A DNA stretch of 64,000 nucleotides, taken from positions 2,542,001 to 2,606,000 of the forward strand of contig NZ_CP108046.1 in the NCBI RefSeq assembly GCF_041435115.1, given 5' to 3'. Positions 52,306 through 60,656 of the stretch are shown here, piece by piece. The translations under genes and the position numbers were made by a program. Under the pieces are notes generated by a model. It was given only the letters and a program-made list of their open reading frames with translations. It did no database searches and had not been told where the DNA came from. Source of the stretch: Streptomyces sp. NBC_00289 (GTDB taxonomy: Bacteria; Actinomycetota; Actinomycetes; Streptomycetales; Streptomycetaceae). Numbering within the stretch: position 1 is the first letter of the stretch; the number at the start of each line of letters is the position of its first letter.

Positions 52306-52749
52306 CTACTTCTCGACCTCGGCGGCGAGCTTGCCGAGCACCTCGTCGTAGATCCGGCCGAGGCCCTTGGGCGCGAAGGTCCGCTCGAAGAAGCCGCCGA
52401 TGCCGCCGGCGCCGTTCCACACGCTGGTCACGACGACACGGGACGCGCCCTCACCGGCCGGGGTGACGCGCCAGGTGGTGACCATCGAGGAGTTGCGGTC
52501 CGTCTCGACGAGTTCGCCGTCGGTGGGTTCGCTCACCTCCAGGAGGCAGTCCCGCACGCGCTTGCTGGTGGCCTGGAGCTTCCAGTGGACGAGGGTGCCC
52601 TCGCCGTCGCCGCCCTCGCGCACCTCGTACTCGCTGAAGTGCTCGGGCAGCAGCTTCGCGCGCGTCCCGCTGTAGTCGGCGAGGGCGTCGAACACCTTCT
52701 CCGCGTCCGCCGCGACGACCCGCTCCGTACCGGCCTCGACCTGCGCCAT
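52306..52749 (-). CDS. SRPBCC-family (polyketide cyclase-like) protein
   Basis: 147 residues in a single START-like domain: QVEAGTERVVAADAEKVFDALADYSGTRAKLLPEHFSEY, then TTWRVTPAGEGASRVVVTSVWNG, ending in the long C-terminal helix. Such domains bind hydrophobic ligands. ATG 52749 follows GGAGGAAG. The ligand is unknown. It resembles the domain in GvpZ but lacks the acidic tail. Confidence 0.88.
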   Translation of the reverse strand: MAQVEAGTERVVAADAEKVFDALADYSGTRAKLLPEHFSEYEVREGGDGEGTLVHWKLQATSKRVRDCLLEVSEPTDGELVETDRNSSMVTTWRVTPAGEGASRVVVTSVWNGAGGIGGFFERTFAPKGLGRIYDEVLGKLAAEVEK

Positions 52750-52875
52750 TGACTTCCTCCAGGACCTGAATTCTCGGGGGCGGGGGCAAGCCAACCACCC
52801 CGGTCCCCGGCCGCCCAAATCGGGGTGACGTAAGCGGTCGCGAGGCGATCGGAATACGCGGTCGCACGATCAAGG

Positions 52876-52887
52876 GAACATGTGTTC
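52876..52887 (+). promoter_or_regulatory. LexA-type SOS box upstream of the radical SAM gene
   Basis: GAAC-ATGT-GTTC is a perfect GAAC-N4-GTTC box, the actinobacterial LexA core. It lies 34 nt before ATG 52921, with TATTCT (52889-52894) as a possible -10 element directly after it. Confidence 0.6.
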
Positions 52888-52920
52888 TATTCTGTGGCCA
52901 GTGCTACCCGAGGAGGCCTC

Positions 52921-53958
52921 ATGCGCTGGGAGAACCTCACAGTGGAGTCCGCCGGCAGTCCGGCCGACACCGCGCTGTTCGGCGCGGACGCGGTGACCAC
53001 CCGTACCTTCGACACGCCCGAGTTCCGCGGGATCACGTTCCACGAGATCCGGGCCCGCTCGATCCTCAACCGGGTGCCGGGGGCCTCGCGAATGCCCTTC
53101 GAGTGGACGGTCAACCCCTACCGCGGTTGTTCACACGCGTGCGTCTACTGCTTCGCCCGCAAGACGCACAGCTACCTGGACCTCGACACGGGTCTCGGCT
53201 TCGACTCCCAGATCGTCGTCAAGGTGAACGCGCCGGAGCTGCTGCGCCGCCAGCTCGCCTCACCCCGCTGGCAGGGCGAGCACATCGCGATGGGCACCAA
53301 CGTCGACTGCTACCAGCGGGCGGAGGGCCGGTACCGGCTGATGCCGGGCATCCTGGGCGCCCTGCGCGACCGCGCCAACCCCTTCTCCATCCTGACCAAG
53401 GGCACGCTGATCCTGCGCGACCTCGACCTGCTCACCCGGGCGGCCGAGGTGACGGACATCGGCATCTCCGTCTCGGTCGGCTTCACCGACCCCGAGCTGT
53501 GGCGCACGGTCGAGCCGGGCACGCCCTCGCCCGAACGCCGCCTCGACGTGGTGCGGACCCTGGGCGAGCACGGCATCGACTGCGGCGTCCTGATGGCACC
53601 GGTGATCCCGTTCCTGAGCGACCAGCCGGCCCAACTGCGCGCCACCGTGCGGGCGATCGCGGCGTCCGGAGCCGGCTCCGTCACCCCGCTGGTGCTGCAT
53701 CTGCGCCCGGGCGCCCGCGAGTGGTTCATGGCCTGGCTGACCCACCACCACCCGCACCTGGTACGCCGCTACGAGCGGCTGTACGCCGGCGGCTCCTACG
53801 CCCCGAAGTGGTACCAGCGTCGGATCACCCGTCAGGTCCACGACCTGGCACAGGAGTACGGCATCGGTCCCGCGCGCGCGGGGATGCCGCGTCGGATCAG
53901 GGAGCCCGAGCCCGCCGGGCAGCCGGTGTCCGGGCCCACCCAACTCACGCTGATCTGA
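52921..53958 (+). CDS. Rv2578c-type radical SAM protein
   Basis: 345 residues. The iron-sulphur motif CSHACVYC is at 70-77 (C70, C74, C77), with preceding NRVPGASRMPFEWTVNPYRG. The family block GTNVDCYQRAEGRYRLMPGIL and the end GGSYAPKWYQRRI are present. The start ATG 52921 follows GAGGAGGC. The reaction is unknown. An SOS-type box sits in its promoter, so expression with DNA damage is likely; I recall that the mycobacterial relative has been linked to LexA, but cannot verify it here. Confidence 0.93.
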   Translation: MRWENLTVESAGSPADTALFGADAVTTRTFDTPEFRGITFHEIRARSILNRVPGASRMPFEWTVNPYRGCSHACVYCFARKTHSYLDLDTGLGFDSQIVVKVNAPELLRRQLASPRWQGEHIAMGTNVDCYQRAEGRYRLMPGILGALRDRANPFSILTKGTLILRDLDLLTRAAEVTDIGISVSVGFTDPELWRTVEPGTPSPERRLDVVRTLGEHGIDCGVLMAPVIPFLSDQPAQLRATVRAIAASGAGSVTPLVLHLRPGAREWFMAWLTHHHPHLVRRYERLYAGGSYAPKWYQRRITRQVHDLAQEYGIGPARAGMPRRIREPEPAGQPVSGPTQLTLI

Positions 53959-54116
53959 GTCGATCCCACACCGGGATCTCGGAGCATCCGAGCGCATCCC
54001 ACGGCCCAATTGGGTCAAGAATCGGCGGAACGCGTTCCTCCGGGTGTGCTTTCCGGGACTATGCGGCGGGGACCGCGGCACGTGCGGTCCGAACACCTCC
54101 GTCCTGGGAGGACCTC

Positions 54117-55694
54117 ATGAGAAAACGCGCAGCCGTGCTGTGCGGTGCCGCAGTCGTCGTGGCCGGAACCATCACGGCCGTCCCCGCCGACGCGAGCGCC
54201 TCACCGCCCGCGGACCTCGCTCGGGCCGCGAAGCTCACCTGGAAGAAATGCGGCACCACCGACTACCCGACGCTCCAGTGCGCGTCCCTCAAGGTGCCGC
54301 TCGACCACGCGAACCCGCACGGGCGGCAGATCACCCTGGCGCTGTCCCGTGTTCCGCACACCGCGAAGAAGTACCAGGGCCCGCTGCTGGTCAACCCCGG
54401 CGGCCCCGGTGGCAGCGGTCTGACACTCGCCGGATTCGTCGCCTCCGCCCTGCCCAAGGCCGTCGCGGCCCAGTACGACGTCATCGGCTTCGACCCGCGC
54501 GGGGTGGGCGCGAGCAAGCCCGCCCTGAACTGCGAGCCGGGCTACTTCAACCCGGTCCGCCCCGACTCCGTCCCCGGTACACACGCGATCGAGAAGGCCA
54601 ACCTCAAGCGCGCCAAGTCCTTCGCCGGCGCCTGCGGCAGGAAGTACGCGAGCGTGCTGCCGTACATCAACACGGTCGCCGCCGTGCGGGACATGGACTC
54701 GATCCGCGGCGCCCTGGGCGCGAAGAAGATCAACTACTTCGGTTACTCGTACGGCACGTATCTCGGAGCCGTCTACGCCAAGCTCTACCCCGAGCGGGTG
54801 CGCCGCCTGGTGCTGGACTCGATCGTCGACCCCACGGGCGTGTGGTACGACGACAACATCTCCCAGGACTACGCCTTCAACGACCGCCACCGTGCGCTCA
54901 TGGCGTGGATCGCGAAGTACCACACGACGTACAAGCTCGGCACCGATCCGGAGAAGATCGAGGCCAAGTGGTACGCCATGCGGGCCGCGCTCGCCAAGAA
55001 GCCCGCGGACGGCAAGGTCGGCGCCTCCGAACTGGAGGACACCTTCATCCCGGGCGGCTACTACAACGGCTACTGGCCCTACCTCGCCGAGGCGTTCGCG
55101 GCCTACGTGAACGACAAGAACGATGACCCGTTGGTCGAGGCGTACGAGAACTTCGCCGCCGTCGACGCCTCCGGGGACAACGGCTACAGCGTCTACACCT
55201 CGGTGCAGTGCCGTGACGCCTCCTGGCCGCGCGACTGGGACCAGTGGCGCAAGGACAACTGGGCGGTGTACGAGAAGGCGCCGTTCATGGCCTGGAACAA
55301 CGCCTGGTACAACGCGCCGTGCGCGTTCTGGCCGACAGAGTCCAAGAAGCCGGTGAACATCGCCAACGGCAAGCTGCCGCCGACGCTGCTCTTCCAGGCG
55401 ACGAACGACGCGGCGACCCCGTACGAGGGCGGCGCGACGGTCCACCGGATGCTCGCCCGTTCCAGCCTGGTGGTCGAGCAGGGCGGCGGGAACCACGGCA
55501 TCACACTGAGCGGGAACGCCTGCCTGGACACGTACCTGACCGCGTACCTGACCGACGGCACGGTGCCGCGCGGTCACGGCGAGGCTGACGCGGTGTGCCG
55601 GAAACTGGCCGACCCCAAGCCGCTGAGCACGAAAGCCGCGCCCACCTCGGCGCGCGGCTCGACGCTGCACGGACTGCTCGGCTTCCGCGGCTGA
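54117..55694 (+). CDS. Secreted tripeptidyl aminopeptidase (alpha/beta hydrolase, S33 type)
   Basis: 525 residues. The signal peptide is RKRAAVLCGAAVVVAGTITAVPADASA. The hydrolase has the oxyanion/glycine loop NPGGPGGSG, FDPRGVGAS, the nucleophile in NYFGYSYGTYLGAVYA, and the acid/His pair in QATNDAATPYEGG and GGGNHGITLSGNACLD. The C-terminal TAP domain matches Streptomyces Tap/SlpD-type enzymes, which remove tripeptides from secreted proteins. ATG 54117 follows GGGAGGA. A strong terminator and tandem repeats follow. Confidence 0.94.
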   Translation: MRKRAAVLCGAAVVVAGTITAVPADASASPPADLARAAKLTWKKCGTTDYPTLQCASLKVPLDHANPHGRQITLALSRVPHTAKKYQGPLLVNPGGPGGSGLTLAGFVASALPKAVAAQYDVIGFDPRGVGASKPALNCEPGYFNPVRPDSVPGTHAIEKANLKRAKSFAGACGRKYASVLPYINTVAAVRDMDSIRGALGAKKINYFGYSYGTYLGAVYAKLYPERVRRLVLDSIVDPTGVWYDDNISQDYAFNDRHRALMAWIAKYHTTYKLGTDPEKIEAKWYAMRAALAKKPADGKVGASELEDTFIPGGYYNGYWPYLAEAFAAYVNDKNDDPLVEAYENFAAVDASGDNGYSVYTSVQCRDASWPRDWDQWRKDNWAVYEKAPFMAWNNAWYNAPCAFWPTESKKPVNIANGKLPPTLLFQATNDAATPYEGGATVHRMLARSSLVVEQGGGNHGITLSGNACLDTYLTAYLTDGTVPRGHGEADAVCRKLADPKPLSTKAAPTSARGSTLHGLLGFRG

Positions 55695-55724
55695 ACCGTC
55701 AGGCTTCCGCGGCTGAACAGTCAG
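55681..55724. repeat. 22-bp tandem duplication across the stop codon of the aminopeptidase gene
   Basis: 55681-55702 and 55703-55724 differ at one base (CCGTC versus CAGTC). The first copy carries the stop codon, so the second is a downstream duplicate. Confidence 0.9.
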
Positions 55725-55765
55725 GGCCCGCACGACCCTCGTGGCCGTGCGGGCCCGGACTGTTC
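55715..55765 (+). terminator. Long hairpin after the aminopeptidase gene
   Basis: GAACAGTC (55715-55722) pairs with GACTGTTC (55758-55765), and GGGCCCGCAC (55724-55733) with GTGCGGGCCC (55747-55756). They form an 18-bp stem with one mismatch and a 13-nt loop. Confidence 0.8.
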
Positions 55766-55872
55766 GGGGCGGCCCCCGTGGCCGTGCGGGCCCTGACGGT
55801 TCAGGGCGGCCCCTGTGGCCGTGCGGGCCCTGACAGTCCCGCACCGACCGCACCGACCGCACCGACCGCACC
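55741..55872. repeat. 37-bp tandem repeats followed by 9-bp repeats
   Basis: GTGGCCGTGCGGGCCC occurs at 55741, 55778 and 55815, exactly 37 bp apart, with similar flanks (TGACGGTTCAGGGCGG). GCACCGACC then repeats three times and partly a fourth (55841-55872). Confidence 0.85.
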
Positions 55873-55921
55873 AGCCGTAAACCGGAGGCCCGCCGACCCC
55901 GGCGGGTTCTAGGGTGCCGCC

Positions 55922-56461
55922 ATGGACGACGAGCCTCTCCACATCCGCGCGATGACCCTGCCCGACTGCGACCGCGTGGCGGAGATCCGCGTCCGCGGCT
56001 GGCAGAGCGCGTACCGGGGGCTGATGCCGCAGCCCCACCTCGACGCGCTCAGCGTGACGGCGGACGCCGAGCGGCATCGCGCCCGGTTCACGCGCGGCGA
56101 CGGCAGCGTGCTGAACATCGTCGCCGAGCGGGGCGGCGAACTCGTCGGCTGGGCCTGCCACGGGCCGTACCGGGACGAGGAACTGCGCACCGACGACGCC
56201 GAGTTGTACGCGATCTACGTCGACCCCGGCCACTACGGCGCCGGTGTCGGACACGCCCTGCTCCAGGAGTCCGTGCGGCAGCGCACCGCCGCCGGGCACG
56301 ACCGCATGTTCCTCTGGGTCCTGGAGGGCAACACCCGCGCCCGGCGCTTCTACGAACGGGCCGGCTTCCGGGCCGACGGCGCCGAGGAGCCGTACGAGGT
56401 GGACGGCGTCCCGGTGCCCGAGGTGCGGTACGTCCGCACGCTGACGCCGTCCTCCCACTAG
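55922..56461 (+). CDS. GNAT-family N-acetyltransferase
   Basis: 179 residues. Motifs: IRAMTLPDCDRVAEIRVRGWQSAYRGLMP, LYAIYVDPGHYGAGVGHALLQESVRQ for acetyl-CoA binding, and LWVLEGNTRARRFYERAGFRADG. The start ATG has only weak binding-site support. The acceptor is unknown. It follows the repeat region downstream of the secreted peptidase. Confidence 0.92.
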   Translation: MDDEPLHIRAMTLPDCDRVAEIRVRGWQSAYRGLMPQPHLDALSVTADAERHRARFTRGDGSVLNIVAERGGELVGWACHGPYRDEELRTDDAELYAIYVDPGHYGAGVGHALLQESVRQRTAAGHDRMFLWVLEGNTRARRFYERAGFRADGAEEPYEVDGVPVPEVRYVRTLTPSSH

Positions 56462-56521
56462 AAGCTGGATGTCGGTGCCGGACCCCCTGAACCCGGCATG
56501 GCCCCTACGGGAGGTCCCGGC

Positions 56522-57097
56522 TCAGCGCCGGCGGGGGATGCGGGCCAGGGCCCGGACCGCCGCCTCCGCGAGCGCGGGGTGGGCGAGCGCCTTGTCGAGG
56601 ACGGGTTCGGCCCGCGCGTCGCCCAGCGTCCCGAGGCCCTCCACGCAGGCGAGCGCCACGCGCCGGTAGGGGTCGTGGGGGCGCAGGCGCCGTTCGAGTG
56701 TGGTGATCAGGGCCGGCACGGACTCGGGGGCGCGCAGCCGGACCAGCAGCCGGACCGGGTGCAGGGCGTAGGCGACGCGCAGTTCGTTGGTGGCGAGGGT
56801 GGCCGCCGCGCGGGCGGTGCGCGGGTCCGCGAGCCGGGCCAGGGCGTACGCGGCGGAGGCGCAGCGCTGCGGGTCGCGGTGGTTGAGAAGCAGGACGAGG
56901 GCTTCGAAGGCGCGCCGGTCACCGGCGAGGCCGAGCCGGAACGCGGCCAGCTCCCGGGCCCACAGCGGCTGTGCGGGTTCGGTGAGCACTCCGGCGAGTT
57001 CGTCGGGGTCCTCGGTCGCCACGAGACGGTGATAGCCGGCCCCGCCGCCCGACTCCTGCCGTAAGCGCTCCGTGAGCGATCGCAACTCTTCGTCCAT
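56522..57097 (-). CDS. HEAT-repeat protein
   Basis: 191 residues, built of about four alpha-helical repeats (ARELAAFRLGLAGDRRAFEALVLLLNHRDPQRCASAAYALARLADPRTARAAATL, then YRRVALACVEGLGTLGDARAEPVL). No catalytic residues. Such proteins are scaffolds for other proteins. Divergent from the dehydrogenase gene across a 366-bp gap. The partner is unknown. Confidence 0.88.
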   Translation of the reverse strand: MDEELRSLTERLRQESGGGAGYHRLVATEDPDELAGVLTEPAQPLWARELAAFRLGLAGDRRAFEALVLLLNHRDPQRCASAAYALARLADPRTARAAATLATNELRVAYALHPVRLLVRLRAPESVPALITTLERRLRPHDPYRRVALACVEGLGTLGDARAEPVLDKALAHPALAEAAVRALARIPRRR

Positions 57098-57463
57098 GAA
57101 GCCGAGATTAGGGGTGCCGTCCGACGGCCGGGAGCTACATCACAAACTCGGGGGCTGGCGCGCTCGTTACCGGCGAGTTAAGCTCAGACGAGCGAGTTAC
57201 CCACTCGCATCTGCTTGCAGTGGCCTGGTGACGCAGCCGCTGCGAGTGCTGGTCGGTTCGGTACCTCGTGTACCGCTGTACGACCCGGCTCCGGGACAGG
57301 GCCGGTCGGCATCCTCCGTTCTCCGGGCGTGTGCACGCCCAGGACCACGGCACCGGGCGTGTGCGCCTGCAGCCCGGAAACACCCGCACTCCTCTCGCAC
57401 CCGTGCGCCTGACGGCGTACCCGGGCGCGCTCCCAGTCGTCACCCTCATTTCTGGAGTCCGCG
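57098..57463. other. 366-bp divergent intergenic region, gene-free
   Basis: It contains no credible gene. The left part holds two palindrome-like sites (listed separately). The right 250 bp should be the 5' untranslated leader and promoter of the dehydrogenase; no strong hairpin or riboswitch pattern was recognised. Confidence 0.5.
57167..57208. promoter_or_regulatory. Two palindrome-like sites upstream of the dehydrogenase
   Basis: TTACCGGCGAGTTAA (57167-57181) is an imperfect palindrome, and GCGAGT-TACCC-ACTCGC (57192-57208) a perfect 6-bp inverted repeat. Both share the GCGAGTTA core, suggesting two sites for one regulator. Confidence 0.45.
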
Positions 57464-59269
57464 ATGGCCACTCCCCTGTCCGACACCCCCCTGTCCCCGC
57501 TCACGACCGTCGCCGTCGTCGGCCTCGGCACCATGGGCACAGGCATCGCCGAGGTCCTGGCGAAGGCCGGCCGCACGGTCGTCGGCATCGACCTCAGCGA
57601 GGCCGCGACCGCGAAGGCCCTCGCCACCCTGGAGTCCGCGACCGCCCGCGCCGTGGAGCGCGGCCGGCTGACCGAGCGGGAACGCACCGACGCCCTCGCC
57701 CGGGTCACCACCTCCACCGACCTGCGCGCCGCCGCCGACGCCGACCTGGTCATCGAGGTGGTCCCGGAGTCGTACGAGATCAAGCACCAGATCTTCCGTG
57801 AACTCGACGGCATCGTGCGGCCCGAGACGATCCTGGCGACCGGCACCAACGCCCTGTCCGTCACGCGTCTGGCGGCCGACTCGGCCCGTCCGGAGCGCGT
57901 TCTCGGCCTGCACTTCTTCAATCCGGCGCCGGCGATGAAGCTGGTCGAGGTGGTCTCGTCGGTGCTGACCGCGCCCGCGGCCGTCGCCGCGGTCACGGAC
58001 CTGGCTCTGGAACTCGGCAAGGAGCCGGTCGCGGTCGGCGACCGTCCCGGCTTCGTCGCGGACGGCCTGCTCTTCGGCTACCTCAACCAGGCCGCCGCGA
58101 TGTACGAGGCGAAGTACGCCTCCCGGGAGGACATCGACGCCGCGATGCGGCTCGGCTGCGGCCTGCCCATGGGTCCGCTGGCGTTGCTCGACCTGATCGG
58201 CGTGGACACCGCCCGCACGGTCCTGGAGGCCATGTACGCCGAGTCCCACGACCGGCTGCACGCCCCCGCCCCGATCCTCAAGCAGCTCAGCGAGGCCGGG
58301 CTCACCGGCCGCAAGTCGGGGCGCGGGTTCTACACCTACGAGACCCCCGGCGGCGCGACCGTCGTCCCGGACGGCCTGACACCGGTCTCCGCGGGCTCCG
58401 AGGCCGCCGGCCGTCCGGTCCACGCCGTCGGTGTCGCGGGCTCGGGCACCATGGCGTCCGGTATCGCCGAGGTCTTCGCGAAGGCCGGCTACCAGGTCGT
58501 CCTGGCCGCCCGCAGCGAGGAGAAGGCGCAGGCCGCCAAGGCCCGGATCGGCAAGTCGCTCGCGCGTTCCGTCGACAAGGGCCGGCTGACCGCCGAGGCC
58601 GCCGCCCAGACGCTGGAGCGGATCACTCCGGCGGGCTCCTACGACGCCTTCGCCGACGTCGACCTGGCCGTGGAGGCGGTCGCCGAGGACCTGGAGGTCA
58701 AGCAGCAGCTGTTCGCGACGCTGGACAAGGTCTGCAAGCCGGGCGCGGTGCTGGCCACCACGACCTCGTCGCTGCCGGTCGTCGCGTGCGCCCGGGCCAC
58801 CTCGCGTCCGCAGGACGTGATCGGCATGCACTTCTTCAACCCGGCACCGGCGATGAAGCTGGTCGAGGTCGTCCGGACCGTGCTGACGGCCGACGACGTG
58901 CACGCGACGGTCCGCGAGGTCTGCGTCAGGATCAGGAAGCACGCCGTGGACTGCGGTGACCGGGCCGGCTTCATCGTGAACGCCCTGCTCTTCCCGTACC
59001 TCAACAACGCGATCAAGATGGTCCAGGAGCACTACGCGTCCCTGGACGACATCGACGCGGCGATGAAGCTGGGCGGCGGCTACCCGATGGGCCCCTTCGA
59101 GCTGCTGGACGTCGTCGGCCTCGATGTCTCGCTGGCCATCGAGAAGGTGCTGCACCGCGAGTTCCGCGACCCGGGCCTGGCCCCGGCCCCGCTGCTGGAG
59201 CACCTGGTGGCCGCCGGCTGCCTCGGCCGCAAGACGGGCCGCGGCTTCCGCGAATATGCCCGCCGCTGA
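57464..59269 (+). CDS. 3-hydroxyacyl-CoA dehydrogenase with internal duplication
   Basis: 601 residues made of two copies of a 3HCDH unit. The first begins VAVVGLGTMGTGIAEVLAKAG, the second VGVAGSGTMASGIAEVFAKAG, each an NAD-binding fold. Each is followed by LHFFNPAPAMKLVEVV (catalytic His) and GCGLPMGPLALLDLIG or GGGYPMGPFELLDVVG. The copies are fused head to tail, so the protein looks like a single-chain dimer. It converts 3-hydroxybutyryl-CoA and acetoacetyl-CoA. Placement before ccr and meaA fits acetyl-CoA assimilation by the ethylmalonyl-CoA route. ATG 57464 follows GGAG. Confidence 0.94.
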   Translation: MATPLSDTPLSPLTTVAVVGLGTMGTGIAEVLAKAGRTVVGIDLSEAATAKALATLESATARAVERGRLTERERTDALARVTTSTDLRAAADADLVIEVVPESYEIKHQIFRELDGIVRPETILATGTNALSVTRLAADSARPERVLGLHFFNPAPAMKLVEVVSSVLTAPAAVAAVTDLALELGKEPVAVGDRPGFVADGLLFGYLNQAAAMYEAKYASREDIDAAMRLGCGLPMGPLALLDLIGVDTARTVLEAMYAESHDRLHAPAPILKQLSEAGLTGRKSGRGFYTYETPGGATVVPDGLTPVSAGSEAAGRPVHAVGVAGSGTMASGIAEVFAKAGYQVVLAARSEEKAQAAKARIGKSLARSVDKGRLTAEAAAQTLERITPAGSYDAFADVDLAVEAVAEDLEVKQQLFATLDKVCKPGAVLATTTSSLPVVACARATSRPQDVIGMHFFNPAPAMKLVEVVRTVLTADDVHATVREVCVRIRKHAVDCGDRAGFIVNALLFPYLNNAIKMVQEHYASLDDIDAAMKLGGGYPMGPFELLDVVGLDVSLAIEKVLHREFRDPGLAPAPLLEHLVAAGCLGRKTGRGFREYARR

Positions 59270-59357
59270 GCGTCCTGGCGACCGGTTCACCGCGAACGAG
59301 GACTGGGGCGGGCTGCTCGACCCGGGCAGGCCCGCCCCGTTCCCGGCTCCCGGCACT

Positions 59358-59380
59358 CCCCCGCCCGCCCGGGGCGGGGG
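59358..59380. terminator. GC hairpin after the dehydrogenase gene
   Basis: CCCCCGCCC (59358-59366) and GGGCGGGGG (59372-59380) pair across a 5-nt loop, in the 160-bp gap before the TetR gene. It may end the dehydrogenase transcript or attenuate the next gene. Confidence 0.45.
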
Positions 59381-59429
59381 AACTCCTGGACGTGCGCGTC
59401 AGCCCGCGCCCATGCAGTACGTTCAGATC

Positions 59430-60239
59430 ATGCCCCAGCCCGCCAAGTCCTCACGTACGCCCGCCACGCCCGACGCACCGGAAACCGCCGCGGGCAGTCG
59501 CGCCGCCGCCCAGCGGCTGAAGATGCGCCGCGAGCTGGCGGCGGCCGCGATGGAGCTGTTCGCGACCAAGGGGTACGAGGCGACCACCGTCGACGAGATC
59601 GCGGCCGCGGCCGGGGTGGCCCGGCGTACGTTCTTCCGTCACTTCCGGTCCAAGGAAGAGGCGATCTTCCCCGACCACGACGACACCCTGATCCGGGCGG
59701 AGGCCGTGCTCAACGCGGCTCCGGCGCACGAGCACCCGCTCGACACGGTGTGCCGTGGCATCAAGGAGGTCATGCGCATGTACGCGGCCCGGCCGGAGAT
59801 CTCGGTCGCCCGCTACACGCTCACGCGGGAGGTACCCACTCTGCGCGAGGCGGAGATCGCGTCGGTCGCCCGCTACGAGCGCCTCTTCACCCGCTACCTC
59901 CTCGGGCACTTCGACGAGCACGCCCACGACGACGACGCCAACGACGACCCGCTGCTCGCCGAGGTCGCCGCGTCCGCCGTGGTCACCGCCCACAACCACG
60001 TGCTGCGGCGGTGGCTGCGGGCGGGCGGCCAGGGGGACGTGGAGGCGCAGCTGGACCACGCCTTCGGGATCGTCCGCAAGACGTTCGGCACGGGCATCGG
60101 GGCCGGGCGCGGCACGAGCGCGCAGCCGGCCGCCGCGACGGTCTCCACCCACGGCGAGGTGCTGGTGACGGTGGCCCGCACCGACGCCCCGCTGGAGCAG
60201 GTCATGCGGACCATCGAGGAGGCGCTCAGGGACCGCTGA
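59430..60239 (+). CDS. TetR-family transcriptional regulator
   Basis: 269 residues. The HTH is RRELAAAAMELFATKGYEATTVDEIAAAAGVARRTFFRHFRSKEEAI. The C-terminal ligand domain ends VSTHGEVLVTVARTDAPLEQVMRTIEEALRDR. ATG 59430 is chosen over ATG 59412; neither has a strong binding site. It lies between the dehydrogenase and ccr, all on the same strand. It is the likely binder of the palindromes in the ccr promoter and possibly of those near 57167-57208. Confidence 0.92.
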   Translation: MPQPAKSSRTPATPDAPETAAGSRAAAQRLKMRRELAAAAMELFATKGYEATTVDEIAAAAGVARRTFFRHFRSKEEAIFPDHDDTLIRAEAVLNAAPAHEHPLDTVCRGIKEVMRMYAARPEISVARYTLTREVPTLREAEIASVARYERLFTRYLLGHFDEHAHDDDANDDPLLAEVAASAVVTAHNHVLRRWLRAGGQGDVEAQLDHAFGIVRKTFGTGIGAGRGTSAQPAAATVSTHGEVLVTVARTDAPLEQVMRTIEEALRDR

Positions 60240-60259
60240 CCCCCTGAGCGACTGTGATG

Positions 60260-60283
60260 ACGGCCACCCCACGGGGTGGCCGT
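60260..60283 (+). terminator. Rho-independent terminator after the TetR gene
   Basis: An 11-bp stem ACGGCCACCCC (60260-60270) and GGGGTGGCCGT (60273-60283) has a 2-nt loop and runs into TTTT. The clearest intrinsic terminator in the window. Confidence 0.88.
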
Positions 60284-60381
60284 TTTGGCATGTCAGGGGG
60301 CCTTTTCAGTCACCTTTCACCCCCCGTTCGATCGATCATCGCTCATTTGTTACGTAAAGATTTCACCTGAGAGCAAGTTCT

Positions 60382-60423
60382 GGCACCCAGTGCCTTGCGA
60401 GGTGACACGCAGTGTCATACGTT
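60382..60423 (+). promoter_or_regulatory. ccr promoter with two palindromic operators
   Basis: Operator 1 is GGCAC-CCA-GTGCC (60382-60394). A -35 element TTGCGA follows at 60395-60400. Operator 2 is TGACAC-GCA-GTGTCA (60403-60417), inside the 17-bp spacer. The -10 is TACGTT (60418-60423). The operator centres are 22 bp apart, two helical turns, so one dimeric TetR-type repressor could bind both on the same face. Confidence 0.65.
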
Positions 60424-60656
60424 GAAGGAGTCCGGGCGGCCGGCGTGCAGAGACCATTCGTACGTCGGCTGTCCCCGCAAACCATCGGTCTGCGCGCCCG
60501 GACGCCTGCGTCACAGGCAACCTCCCGCGCCACCAAGCGCTGCCGAAACACCATCCGCCGAACCGACGGCACCTTTCCACCCCACCCTCAGCAGCACAGC
60601 ACCGACGTAACCCTCAGCGCCCCGCCCTCAGGGCGCTCACCGCCGGAGGCAATACC
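60424..60656 (+). other. About 230-nt 5' leader of ccr
   Basis: It lies between the predicted start site and the ccr start. A short frame (GTG 60412 to 60660) crosses it and its stop overlaps the ccr start by 4 nt (GTGA), but the product is Arg/Pro-rich without family likeness. No riboswitch fold was recognised. The leader could hold attenuation signals. Confidence 0.4.
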
